A stretch of DNA of 64,000 bases from Sphaerotilus sulfidivorans (GTDB lineage: Bacteria > Pseudomonadota > Gammaproteobacteria > Burkholderiales > Burkholderiaceae_C). Position numbers and translations under genes: made by a program. Shown here in pieces: positions 1-7,890 of the stretch (within the stretch, counting starts at the first letter, position 1; every line of letters starts with the position of its first letter). The stretch is from assembly GCF_013426975.1 (NCBI RefSeq), contig NZ_JACCPY010000023.1, positions 1 through 64,000 of the forward strand, written 5' to 3'. The notes beneath the pieces are model-generated. The model had not been told where the DNA came from and searched no databases. It worked only from the letters and a program-made list of their open reading frames with translations.

Positions 1-127
1 AACCCGACTGCACTCGACGCTGGCCTACGTCAGCCCGATGCAGTTCGAAGAAAACTGGCTCGCCGGCCAAGCTCGGCAAGCCAGCGCGTAGTCTGGCTAT
101 GGGATACGGAATACAGGGGCAAGGTCA
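1..127 (+). mobile_element. Right end of an IS3-family insertion sequence (partial)
   Basis: The first 91 bases encode the C-terminal tail of an IS3-type transposase. About 36 bases after its stop comes a tip that reads, on the minus strand, TGACCTTGCCCCTGTATTCC, starting at 127 and running left. IS3-family elements typically begin 5'-TG and end CA-3', so the element most likely ends at the CA at 126-127. The left end and any target duplication lie outside the window, so the terminal repeat cannot be matched to its partner. The element abuts and truncates the NACHT-FGE gene on its right. The exact family member cannot be named from this fragment. Confidence 0.7.
2..91 (+). CDS. IS3-family transposase OrfB, C-terminal fragment (5' end outside window)
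   Basis: The frame gives TRLHSTLAYVSPMQFEEN and then about a dozen residues before a TAG stop. The motif R-x-HSTLxYxSPxxFE is the characteristic end of the DDE integrase (rve) domain of IS3-family OrfB proteins, just downstream of the last catalytic glutamate. Only the last 29 residues are in the window, so catalytic residues and the programmed frameshift with OrfA cannot be checked. No start is present. The fragment is recognised with good confidence because this tail is strongly conserved. Confidence 0.8.
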   Translation, partial: TRLHSTLAYVSPMQFEENWLAGQARQASA

Positions 128-2683
128 GTCCGATTCCGTGAGGTTGTTGTAGCTGGCAATGGTGCCCTCGCAGTCCTGCCGCAACCGAGTAAACAGACCG
201 CGGTACAGCTCGATCTGCGCCTCGTTCCGAATGCCCTCCCGCAACCACTGGCGCGCCAGATCACCGTCCCACCAGCGCTCATCCTTGTAGCCCCCCGCGT
301 CGATGAAACAGCGGTACTCCGCGTTCGTCACCGGAGCGAACGCCATCTCGAACGCGGCCAGCGTCACCGACGTTTCCGGCCCCTCGTCAGCCGGCCCGTT
401 GTTGTGGCCGATGGTGTAGCGCCCGGCCGGCACGCGCACCCACTGCTTCGGCCACAGATACCGCCCATGCGGCCCGATGCACTCCTCAAAGCGCGGATCG
501 CCCAGCTCACCCAGCACGAGCCCCGCCTCGATCCGCAGCCGCACATCCACCGCCGGATCCCGGCTGCGCGCCAGCAGCGCCTGGCGCAGCCCGTCGAACA
601 CCGCCGCACCGTGCAGCCGCTCCGCCTTCTCCCGACACGCCACCGCCGCCCGCCCCGCCAGCGGCAGGTTCACCGCCTCCAGCGCCCGCACCCACGCCAG
701 CGGATCGCGCACCAGTTGCACCGCCAGCTTCACCGGCTCCTCCCAGTGCGACGGATCCGGCCCGGGCAACGGCTCCTGAACACCCAGCTTGCCCAGCACC
801 TCGTCCAGCGGCGCCAGCGCGGGCGGGCGCAGGTCCGGCAGCCGATCCGCGCCCTGCCCCGGCAGAAAACGCAGCCCGCGGGCGGCAAAGAACTCCTGCC
901 AGAGCTGGTGGGTGCAGCGCAGCAGCGGGTCGGTCGAATACTCGTCGCTGCCGCCTTCGCCGATCAGTTGCAGGCTGCGCACCGCGTACAGCCACTGCGC
1001 CGGCGTCGCCCACTCGGCGCGCGCGGCCAGCCCGCCCAGCAGTTCCTCGCGCGACACGCTGACCTGCCGACCCAGCCGGTGCAGCCGCTGCATCGCCTCG
1101 TCGAGCCACGGCACCAGACAGCCCTGCTGGTCCGGCAGCGCCCGCAGCTTCTCCTTCCACTTGCCGTTGGCGATCAGTTGCCGGTCTTCGTCTCCCAGCA
1201 GCCCCGCCACCTTCAGCGGCCCGTCATGCACCCGCCGCACCAGCATCTGCCAGAACAGCCCGCCCATCAGCTCCGCCCGGTCGCTGGCCGCCCGACCCAG
1301 CGCGCTGAACAACTCGCACTGCGCCCACAGGTTGAACGGCAGCTCCGAGAGTTCCAGCAGGTGGCGGTCTGCCTCGATCCGCGGCCACAGCGCATTGCCC
1401 TCGCCCAGCGTGTGGGCGCAGTAGTCGCGGATCTGGTCCCGGCTCCAGCGCGCCACGACGATCTGGCGCACCTCGAAATCGCCAGCACCGAGCGGACTCT
1501 GGTCGAGCGTGCGCACGCTGAAGATCGGCGCGAGCACGTGGTCCGCCTGGTGCGCCTGCTGCGCGGCCCAGGCGGTCCAGCGGTCGATCGCTTCGAGCTG
1601 GCGGCGGCGGTCGGGCGCCTTGATCTCGTTGAGGCCGTCGAGCAGAAAACGCACCCGCGCCACGCCGGGCAGCGCCGACAACGCCGGCAGGTCACGCGGC
1701 CAGCGCGCCGCCAGCCACTCAGCGGGCGGCGCGCTGTCGTGGCTGTACTCCGACAGCCGCTGCCAGACGCAGACCTCGGGCGGCGCGTCCACCTCGCTCG
1801 CCAGCGCCGCGGCTGCGGTCGTGAGTTCATGGTGCTGCAGGATGGTCGATTTCCCCGACCCCGGATCCCCCACCAGCACCCACGCGCCCACGTCCGGCCG
1901 CTCGGCCAGCAAGGCGCTCAGCCGGTCGTAGCGGCCCTGCGCTTCGTGGCGCGGCCCGTTGTGGGTCAGGCCGTGGTCGACCATCAAGGTCAGGTTGACG
2001 AAGCGGCGGTCGAGGCGGCCCGCGGCGCCAGTACACCAATATTCGCTGCGGCGGCCCAGGTAGGCGCGCAGATCGGACGGCGCCGGGTCGGCGTCGGCAC
2101 CACCACCGCGGATGTACCGCGACGACAACCACTGGCGCAGACCGTGGCGTAACTTGCCGGCCAGGTCATCCAGATCGGAAAACGGATTGAAGCCCTCGCG
2201 CATCGGCGCGCCGGGTGGGTTGTGGCGCTCGATGTATTCGCTGACGGCCAGCGACTCGCGCTTGGCCTTGGCGCCCGTGGCGGTCAGGGGCCGCTGGTCG
2301 TGGAAGACCCAGACCGCACGCCGCGCGATCAGCCCTTGCTCGACTTCCCACTCGGAGCAGTGCCAAGGCTCTTCGCGCTCCGCAGGAACCGGGAACCGCT
2401 CCGTCGGCAGCGTCCCGCCCATCGTGTGCGCAAAGATCCCGATGACCAGATCGCACTCACCCGGAGATCCGACCTGCTGCACGATGTCCTGCTGCGGATT
2501 CCCCGCCCGGTCGCAGACCACCGGCCGCGCCGGATCGTCCCAGCGGCGCAGGTCCAGCCGCACATGCGGCGCGTACTGCGGATCGGCGCCAATCTCGCTG
2601 ACCACCTGCGCCACACGGGCACGCGCCTCCAGCGTGTCCGCGCTCGGCGACGCCAGAAAGATCCGAACCACCCGCTCCGCCAT
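125..2683 (-). CDS. STAND/NACHT NTPase with TIR/DUF4062-like N-terminus and IS-truncated FGE-sulfatase domain
   Basis: Predicted 852-residue multidomain protein. Residues 1-190 look like a TIR/DUF4062-type signalling or effector domain (starts VVRIFLASPSADTLEAR, with hydrophobic CDLVIGIFAHTMGG at 77-90). A NACHT-type P-loop NTPase follows, with Walker A GDPGSGKST at 272-280 and Walker B RFLLDGLNEI at 345-354, then a helical region. From about 748 begins a formylglycine-generating-enzyme (SUMF1/C-type-lectin fold) domain (WVRVPAGRYTIG, PVTNAEYRCFIDAGGY). Only about 105 residues of that domain remain, where such domains usually exceed 200. Its TGA stop (127-125) is the tip of the adjacent IS3 element, so the 3' end has been displaced. 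I chose the ATG at 2683 because GGGAG lies 8 bases upstream; a TTG nine codons earlier is possible. Family knowledge places such STAND proteins among NLR-like antiphage or self/non-self systems. Whether the truncated form still functions is unknown. Confidence 0.8.
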   Translation of the reverse strand: MAERVVRIFLASPSADTLEARARVAQVVSEIGADPQYAPHVRLDLRRWDDPARPVVCDRAGNPQQDIVQQVGSPGECDLVIGIFAHTMGGTLPTERFPVPAEREEPWHCSEWEVEQGLIARRAVWVFHDQRPLTATGAKAKRESLAVSEYIERHNPPGAPMREGFNPFSDLDDLAGKLRHGLRQWLSSRYIRGGGADADPAPSDLRAYLGRRSEYWCTGAAGRLDRRFVNLTLMVDHGLTHNGPRHEAQGRYDRLSALLAERPDVGAWVLVGDPGSGKSTILQHHELTTAAAALASEVDAPPEVCVWQRLSEYSHDSAPPAEWLAARWPRDLPALSALPGVARVRFLLDGLNEIKAPDRRRQLEAIDRWTAWAAQQAHQADHVLAPIFSVRTLDQSPLGAGDFEVRQIVVARWSRDQIRDYCAHTLGEGNALWPRIEADRHLLELSELPFNLWAQCELFSALGRAASDRAELMGGLFWQMLVRRVHDGPLKVAGLLGDEDRQLIANGKWKEKLRALPDQQGCLVPWLDEAMQRLHRLGRQVSVSREELLGGLAARAEWATPAQWLYAVRSLQLIGEGGSDEYSTDPLLRCTHQLWQEFFAARGLRFLPGQGADRLPDLRPPALAPLDEVLGKLGVQEPLPGPDPSHWEEPVKLAVQLVRDPLAWVRALEAVNLPLAGRAAVACREKAERLHGAAVFDGLRQALLARSRDPAVDVRLRIEAGLVLGELGDPRFEECIGPHGRYLWPKQWVRVPAGRYTIGHNNGPADEGPETSVTLAAFEMAFAPVTNAEYRCFIDAGGYKDERWWDGDLARQWLREGIRNEAQIELYRGLFTRLRQDCEGTIASYNNLTESD

Positions 2684-2747
2684 GCCCCATCTCCCGCCTT
2701 GTTCTGACAAAACCCCGCAAGGATGCCAGAGGGCGCGGCGGGGGTGG

Positions 2748-2767
2748 ATCCTCGCCTTCGCGAGGAT
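2748..2767. repeat. REP-like hairpin (ATCCTCGC-CTTC-GCGAGGAT)
   Basis: A perfect 8-bp stem with a four-base loop lies in the 165-base gap between the NACHT gene start and the end of the exporter operon. Motifs of the form GATCCTCGCNTTCGCGAGGATGAC are common as dispersed intergenic palindromes in proteobacterial genomes. There is no T-run on either side, so it is not an obvious intrinsic terminator. Only one copy was noticed in this window, so calling it a repeat rests on general knowledge. Confidence 0.4.
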
Positions 2768-2848
2768 GACGGGGACATGGGCGAGGAAACGCGCCGAAAC
2801 GCGCCGTCAGGCCCGCGCAGGCGGGCACCCACGCCGGACACCCCGCGC

Positions 2849-4051
2849 CTACTCCGCCCGCAGCGCCTCCACCGGATCGAGCCGTGCCGCCGCGCGCGCG
2901 GGCATCACGCCGGCGAGCAGGCCCACCGCCGCCGACAGGCCCAGCGCCAGCAGCACGAAGGGCAGCGGCGTGCTGACCGGCAGCGCGGGCAGCAGCAGGT
3001 GCGCGCCCTGGGCGATGCCGATGCCGATCGCCAGGCCCAGCAGGCCGCCCAGCGCCGACAGCACCACCGCTTCGCCCAGGAACAGCGCCATCACCGTGCG
3101 CCGGCGCGCGCCCAGCGAGATCAGCAGGCCGATCTCCGCGGTGCGCTCGGTCACCGCGATCGTCATGATGGTGACGATGCCCACGCCGCCCACCAGCAGC
3201 GAGATGCCGCCCAGCGCGCCCACCGCCATCGTGACGATGTTCAGGATGTTGGAGAGCGTGCCCAGCATGTCGGCCTGGGTGACGAGGGTGAAGTCCTCGC
3301 GGCCGTGGCGGGCGATCAGCAGCGCGCGGGCCTGCGCGACCACCGCCGCGGGCGACATGCGCTCGTCGTAGGTCAGATGGATCTCCATCAGGCCGGGGCG
3401 GTTGAACAGCTCCAGCGCGCGCGCCGACGGGATGTAGGCGACATCGTCCAGATCGACGCCGAGGAACTGCCCGCGCGGCGCCAGCACGCCGATGACGCGG
3501 AACTGCTGGCTGCCGATGCGCACCCGCTGGCCCAGCGGCGAGCTGCTGCCGAAAAGCTCGCGGCGCAGCGTCGAGCCCAGCACGACGAAGTCGCGCGCCT
3601 GGCCGACCCCCTCCTCGGGCAGGAAGCGGCCGGTCGCCACCGTCAGGTGAAAGGCCGGCACCAGCGCGGCGCTGGTGCCGTAGACCAGCGCGCGGCGCAG
3701 CCGCCCGCCGGCCTGCATCTCGGCGTTGCCGGTCACGCCCGGCGTCACGCCGGTGAGCTGCGGCAGGTGGCGGCGCAGCGCCTGCGCATCCTCCAGCGTC
3801 AGCGGCCGCACCGAGGACGGGAAGCCCGGGTTGGTGCCGCCGGTGGTGGTGCGCCCCGGCGAGAGCGTGACCACGTTCGTGCCGATCTGGCTGAACTCGG
3901 CCAGCAGGAAGCGGTGCAGGCCCTCGCCGATCGAGGTCAGCAGGATCACCGCGGCGATGCCCACCGCGATGCCCAGCAGCGTCAGCACGCTGCGCCCGCG
4001 CTGCGAGACGATCGCGCGCCAGGCCATCGAGACGGTGTCGGTCCAGCGCAT
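2849..4051 (-). CDS. MacB-type ABC transporter permease (second copy)
   Basis: 400-residue inner-membrane permease of the MacB/FtsX type. A first TM segment (residues 20-40, SVLTLLGIAVGIAAVILLTS) is followed by a large periplasmic domain (about 45-270) with the usual GTNVVTLSPGR and VLGSTLRRELFG motifs. Three C-terminal TM segments follow (MTIAVTERTAEIGLLISLGA is the typical cytoplasmic loop). The frame is open further upstream, but the ATG at 4051 begins MRWTDTVSMAWRAI, the normal start of these proteins, with GAGGA about nine bases upstream. It is last in the operon adaptor-ATPase-permease-permease. No ATPase domain is fused, unlike E. coli MacB, so it should pair with the permease upstream or act as a homodimer with the separate ATPase. 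Substrate unknown. Confidence 0.85.
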   Translation of the reverse strand: MRWTDTVSMAWRAIVSQRGRSVLTLLGIAVGIAAVILLTSIGEGLHRFLLAEFSQIGTNVVTLSPGRTTTGGTNPGFPSSVRPLTLEDAQALRRHLPQLTGVTPGVTGNAEMQAGGRLRRALVYGTSAALVPAFHLTVATGRFLPEEGVGQARDFVVLGSTLRRELFGSSSPLGQRVRIGSQQFRVIGVLAPRGQFLGVDLDDVAYIPSARALELFNRPGLMEIHLTYDERMSPAAVVAQARALLIARHGREDFTLVTQADMLGTLSNILNIVTMAVGALGGISLLVGGVGIVTIMTIAVTERTAEIGLLISLGARRRTVMALFLGEAVVLSALGGLLGLAIGIGIAQGAHLLLPALPVSTPLPFVLLALGLSAAVGLLAGVMPARAAARLDPVEALRAE

Positions 4052-4080
4052 CGGGGCGGTCCTCGTGTGTGCGTGTCCGC

Positions 4081-5289
4081 TCAGCGCCGCGACAGCGCCG
4101 CGACCGGCTCGAGCCGGGCCGCGCGCCGCGCCGGCATCACCCCGAACAGCAGCCCGGTGCCGATGGCGGTGCCCAGCGCCGCCACCACCGCCCACAGCGG
4201 CGGCCAGGCCGGAAACTGCGGATAGAGCAGCCGGATCCCCCAGGCGCCCGCATGCCCGGCCGCATAGCCCAGCAGCGCGCCGGCCAGCGACAGCAGCGCC
4301 GCCTCGGTCAGGAAGACCGCACGGATGGTCGCCGCCGGCGCGCCCAGCGCCTTGAGCAGGCCGATCTCGCCGGTGCGCTGCGCCACCGCCACCAGCATCA
4401 CGTTCATCACCAGGATGCCGGCCACCGCCAGGCTGATCGCTGCGATCGCCGCCACCACCGCGGTCAGCGCCAGCAGCACCCGGTCGAAGGTGGCCAGCAC
4501 CGCGTCCTGGGTGATGACGGTCACGTCCTCCTCGCCGTCATGGCGGGCCTTGAGCAGCGCGGTGGCCTGGCGCCGGGCCGCGGCGATGGCATCGCGGCTG
4601 CGCGCCTCGATCAGCACCCGGAACAGCGTGTTCGAGTCGAACATCGCCTGCGCCAGCGCCACCGGCACGATCGCGACCTCGTCGGCATTCATGCCCAGGC
4701 CCTGGCCGGCCGGCGCCATCACGCCGATGACCCGCAGCCGCCGCCCGCCGATGCGCACCGTCTGGCCCAGCGCCGAGCCCTGGCCGAAGAGCTCGCGCGC
4801 CAGTGCCGCGCCCAGCACCGTGACCGCATGGGCGCGGCCCCAGTCGTCATCGGGCAGGAACTGTCCCTGCGCCAGCGCCAGCCGGCGCACCGCGAGGTAG
4901 CTGCGGGTGGTGCCCAGCACCATCGCCTCGCGCAGCCGCCCGGCCACCGCCACCTCCGACAGCCCCACCGCCAGCGGCGCGACCTGCGCGACCGCCGCCA
5001 GCCGGGTGAGCGCCTGCGCATCGTCGATCGTCAGGTCGCGCGGCGTGGTGCTGACCGCATTGGCCGGGCTGAAGCCGCCGGTCTGCGAGCGCCCGGGCAG
5101 CACGATGACCAGATTCGTGCCGATCGACGAGAACTGGTCGACCACATAGCGCCGCGCGCCGTCGCCCAGCGCGGTCAGCACCACCACCGCCGCCACGCCG
5201 ATGGCCATCGCCAGCGTCATCAGCAGCGTGCGCAGCGGGCTGCCGGTGGCGGCGCGCCGCGCGAAGTCCAGGATGTCCCACCCGCGCAT
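4081..5289 (-). CDS. MacB-type ABC transporter permease (first copy)
   Basis: 402-residue MacB/FtsX-type permease. TM1 lies near residues 20-40 (LLMTLAMAIGVAAVVVLTAL), then comes a periplasmic MacB core (GTNLVIVLPGRSQTGG, VLGAALARELFG), and three C-terminal TM helices with the VAQRTGEIGLLKALGA loop. It is paralogous to the next gene downstream (30-base gap) and follows the ATPase gene after 14 bases, so the three are almost certainly co-transcribed. The ATG at 5289 gives MRGWDILDFARRAATG, a normal N-terminus. Two different permeases with one ATPase suggest a heterodimeric exporter of the macrolide/lipopeptide class. The exported molecule cannot be told from sequence. Confidence 0.85.
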   Translation of the reverse strand: MRGWDILDFARRAATGSPLRTLLMTLAMAIGVAAVVVLTALGDGARRYVVDQFSSIGTNLVIVLPGRSQTGGFSPANAVSTTPRDLTIDDAQALTRLAAVAQVAPLAVGLSEVAVAGRLREAMVLGTTRSYLAVRRLALAQGQFLPDDDWGRAHAVTVLGAALARELFGQGSALGQTVRIGGRRLRVIGVMAPAGQGLGMNADEVAIVPVALAQAMFDSNTLFRVLIEARSRDAIAAARRQATALLKARHDGEEDVTVITQDAVLATFDRVLLALTAVVAAIAAISLAVAGILVMNVMLVAVAQRTGEIGLLKALGAPAATIRAVFLTEAALLSLAGALLGYAAGHAGAWGIRLLYPQFPAWPPLWAVVAALGTAIGTGLLFGVMPARRAARLEPVAALSRR

Positions 5290-5303
5290 CGGTCCGGGTC
5301 CGC

Positions 5304-5999
5304 TCAGGCCGGCGTGCGCTCGTCGCGCCGCAGCTGGCCGTCTTCCATCATCAGGCGCCGGCGCGCGCGCGCCCCCAGGCCGGCGTCATGGGTGACGACG
5401 ATCAGCGTGACGCCGCGTGCGTTGAGCTCCTCGAGCAGGCGCACCACCTCGTCGCCGGTGGCGCGGTCGAGGTTGCCGGTGGGCTCGTCGGCCAGCAGCA
5501 GCGGCGGCTGCATGATCGTCGCGCGCGCGATGGCCACGCGCTGGCGCTGCCCGCCCGAGAGCTCGCTGGGGCGGTGGTCGGCGCGCGAGGCCAGGCCGTA
5601 GTCCTTCAGCGCCTGCGCGACCCGCGCCTGGCGCTCCTTCGGCGCGATGCCGGCCAGCACCATCGGCAGCGCGATGTTCTCGGCCGCGCTCAGCCGCGGC
5701 ACCAGATGGAAGCTCTGGAAGACGAAGCCGATGCGCCGGCTGCGCACCGCCGCCTGCTCGTCCGGGCTCAGCGTGGTGACATCGCGCCCCTCGAGCAGCA
5801 GCCGCCCGCGGCTGGGCTGGTCGAGCAGGCCGAGAATGTTCAGCAGCGTCGACTTGCCCGAGCCGCTCGGGCCCATGACCGCGACGTATTCGCCCGCGTC
5901 GATGCGCAGGTCCAGCCCCTGCAGCGCATGCACCTCGCTGTCGCCGAGACGGAAGACCCGCTCGACCTGCTCCAGCCCGATCAGCGCCGGCGCGCTCAT
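5304..5999 (-). CDS. ABC transporter ATP-binding protein, MacB/LolD class
   Basis: 231-residue stand-alone ATPase with all canonical motifs: Walker A GPSGSGKST at 43-51, Q-loop in FVFQSFHLVP, signature [14 protein letters not shown], Walker B LLLADEPTGNLD and the H-loop in VVTHDAGLG. The N-terminal ALIGLEQVERVFRLGDSEVHALQGLDL is typical of the LolD/MacB family, which powers MacB-type permeases. Its ATG overlaps the adaptor gene's stop (ATGA, 5999-5996), a sign of translational coupling. It drives the two permeases downstream. Confidence 0.9.
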   Translation of the reverse strand: MSAPALIGLEQVERVFRLGDSEVHALQGLDLRIDAGEYVAVMGPSGSGKSTLLNILGLLDQPSRGRLLLEGRDVTTLSPDEQAAVRSRRIGFVFQSFHLVPRLSAAENIALPMVLAGIAPKERQARVAQALKDYGLASRADHRPSELSGGQRQRVAIARATIMQPPLLLADEPTGNLDRATGDEVVRLLEELNARGVTLIVVTHDAGLGARARRRLMMEDGQLRRDERTPA

Positions 6000-7183
6000 G
6001 GCTTCGCGCCCGAGGCGGCCGGCTCGACCCGCACGAGCACACCCGGCCTGACGCCCTCGCGCTCGAGCGAGCTGACCACCTGCTCGCCGGCCTCCAGCCC
6101 GTCAAGCACCTCGGTATGCTCCCAGTTGGACAGCCCGGTGCGCACCCGCCGCTCGGCCAGCACGCCCTCGGCGCCGATCACCAGCACCCGGCCGCCCTCG
6201 CCCACCGCCGCCGCCGGCACCCGCAGCACGTCGCGGTGCACGTCAAGCACCACCTCGACATCGGCGCTGTAGCCCACCCGCAGCGGCCCGGCCGCGGCCA
6301 GATCGTCGAAGTCGACATCGATGTCGACGGTGCGCGCCTGCTTCTCCAACGCCGAGACGATCGGCGCGACCCGGCGCACCCGGCCGGGGAAGGTGCGGCC
6401 CGGCAGTGCGTCGATGGTGATGCGCACCGGCTGGCCCGGCTGCAGCCGCGGCGCGTCGACCTCGTCCATCGGCGCCTTGACATAGAGGCAGCGGTCGTCG
6501 ATCAGGTCGATCGCCGGCGGCGTGGGCACGCCCGGCGGCGATGGCGTCGAGTATTCGCCCACCTCGCCGACGATCTTCGCCACCGTGCCGTCGAAGGGGG
6601 CGCGCAGCACCATGCGGCCCTGCTCGACCTGCGTCGCCTCCAGGCGCGCCTCGGCGGCGCGGGCATCGGCCTGTGCGGTCTGGCAGGCGGCGCGGCGGGT
6701 GCGGGCTTCGCTGAGCGCGCGGTCCTCGGCGGATTCGGAGATGAAGCCCTGCTCGCGCAGGCCGCGCTGGCGCTCGGCCTCGCGCTCGGCGGCCTCGGCG
6801 GCCGAGCAGGCCTCGACGATGCGCCGGCGGCTGGTGTCGAGCTGCGCGGCGGCCAGCGCCGCCTGCGCGCGCTGGTCGTCGTTCCACAGCTTCATCAGCA
6901 GCTGGCCCTTGCGCACCCGGTCGCCCTCGCGCACCTCGAGCCGCTCGATGCGTCCGCCCAGGATGGTCGACAGCCGGGTGCGCTGGCAGGCCTCGACCGT
7001 GCCGGCGCGGGTGTTGGCGATCGTGGCCTCGACCGTGCCGCGCGTCACCTCGACCGCGCTGACCGCCACCGGCTGGGGCCGGCGCAGCCAGGCCACCGTG
7101 CCCGCCCCGAGGCCGACGACCAGCAGCGCGACCAGGCCGCGGCGCAGCCAGACGGAAGAAGCTTTCGGGGCAGCGGCGCTCAT
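5996..7183 (-). CDS. Periplasmic adaptor (HlyD/MacA/RND membrane-fusion type) of ABC exporter
   Basis: 395-residue membrane-fusion protein. A single N-terminal TM anchor (VALLVVGLGAGTVAWL, about residues 18-33) is followed by a barrel-sandwich/lipoyl half (GGRIERLEVREGDRVRKGQLL), a coiled-coil hairpin rich in E, R, A and Q (about 105-200), the second lipoyl half (LRAPFDGTVAKIVGEVGEY) and beta-barrel/membrane-proximal domains. It links the inner-membrane exporter to an outer-membrane channel; no TolC-like gene is in the window. The frame extends upstream to 7273, but ATG 7183 has AAGGA six bases upstream and gives the usual short cytosolic N-terminus. First gene of the exporter operon; palindromic DNA lies just upstream (7202-7235). 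Confidence 0.88.
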   Translation of the reverse strand: MSAAAPKASSVWLRRGLVALLVVGLGAGTVAWLRRPQPVAVSAVEVTRGTVEATIANTRAGTVEACQRTRLSTILGGRIERLEVREGDRVRKGQLLMKLWNDDQRAQAALAAAQLDTSRRRIVEACSAAEAAEREAERQRGLREQGFISESAEDRALSEARTRRAACQTAQADARAAEARLEATQVEQGRMVLRAPFDGTVAKIVGEVGEYSTPSPPGVPTPPAIDLIDDRCLYVKAPMDEVDAPRLQPGQPVRITIDALPGRTFPGRVRRVAPIVSALEKQARTVDIDVDFDDLAAAGPLRVGYSADVEVVLDVHRDVLRVPAAAVGEGGRVLVIGAEGVLAERRVRTGLSNWEHTEVLDGLEAGEQVVSSLEREGVRPGVLVRVEPAASGAKP

Positions 7184-7201
7184 CGCGATCCTTGTCGGTG
7201 C

Positions 7202-7235
7202 GGCACGCATCCGGCGTGCGTGAATGCACGCATTC
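7202..7235. promoter_or_regulatory. Paired palindromes upstream of exporter operon (candidate operator)
   Basis: GCACGC-ATCCG-GCGTGC (7203-7219) is followed by the perfect 14-bp palindrome GAATGCACGCATTC (7222-7235), within 55 bases of the adaptor's start codon. The 9-mer CACGCATTC is found again in the left arm of the inverted repeat before the RND efflux adaptor (61436-61444). No regulator gene is adjacent. Function as an operator is inference from symmetry and position. Confidence 0.35.
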
Positions 7236-7304
7236 TGCCGACCGGCACCGATCATGCGCATGACCGGCGTCAAGCTGACCGGTGGGTCAGCAGCACCGGC
7301 ACGG

Positions 7305-7733
7305 TCAGCAGTCGCAGGATTCGCGGAAGACCGCCGCGGCGTCGGACGCCAGTCCCAGCGCCAGCGCGCCGGCCTCGATGCGCAGTGCGGTGCCGTGGAT
7401 CAGCTGCAACTCCAGCACCAGCGCGCCGTCCAGGCGGCCGGGCAGCGGCAGCGCGTCGAGCACCCGGCCGGCATGCAGCACCCGCGCGGCGCGAATGCCG
7501 CCGAAGAACACGTCCGGCCCGCCGCCCTCGCAGCGCGCCTGCGCCAGCCGCAGCTCGACCGGGCGCAGATAGCCGGCCACGCCGTCGGCCGCACGCCGCA
7601 CCGCCGCGGCCGACAGCCGCAGCACCAGCGCGCCGGGCTCGATGCAGGCCGCGGCGATCTCGCTGCCGGCCAGGCTCAGGCACCAGGGGGCGGACTCAGG
7701 AACGGACTCAGGGGGAAAAGCGACGGCGATCAT
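7305..7733 (-). CDS. Hypothetical protein divergent from lacI-type regulator
   Basis: 142-residue protein not recognised as a member of any named family. It starts MIAVAFPPESVPES, is rich in Ala, Gly, Leu and Arg, and contains an alternation of hydrophobic beta-like stretches (GALVLRLSAAAVRR, GALVLELQLIHGTALRIEA) that resembles a small all-beta fold. It ends ESCDC, with two cysteines. No signal peptide or TM segment is evident. The start is uncertain: ATG at 7733 is used, ATG at 7745 and a longer frame are possible, and no clear ribosome site is seen. It reads away from the LacI-type gene and shares its intergenic operator, so it may belong to the same regulon. Low coding certainty, because GC-rich DNA gives spurious frames. 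Confidence 0.45.
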   Translation of the reverse strand: MIAVAFPPESVPESAPWCLSLAGSEIAAACIEPGALVLRLSAAAVRRAADGVAGYLRPVELRLAQARCEGGGPDVFFGGIRAARVLHAGRVLDALPLPGRLDGALVLELQLIHGTALRIEAGALALGLASDAAAVFRESCDC

Positions 7734-7767
7734 GCCCGCCAGCATAGCCGAGGTCGGGTTATCACCA

Positions 7768-7780
7768 ATTATTAGCAAAT
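7768..7780. promoter_or_regulatory. Candidate operator for the LacI-type regulator (site 1)
   Basis: ATTATTAGCAAAT lies in an unusually AT-rich patch of the region between the divergent hypothetical gene and lacI. Its first 11 bases (ATTATTAGCAA) recur, inverted, at 8998-9008, just before the transporter ATPase gene. Shared sites at these two positions are what an autoregulating LacI-family repressor would need. It sits 35 bases upstream of the hypothetical gene and 110 bases upstream of lacI. Confidence 0.5.
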
Positions 7781-7890
7781 CATCACCCGGCATGATCCCG
7801 GTGGCGGGGCGAGCGGCCGCCTCGCTACCATCGCGGCCTGCCCGTCGATCTTTCCACCGAACTGCCGTGACCTCCCGCAAGCCTGCCCCG

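Noticed and set aside
404-2152. 582-codon open frame on the plus strand at the NACHT gene
   Set aside because: Antisense to Walker A/B-containing NACHT sequence. Pro/Arg/Gln-rich shadow with no start context.
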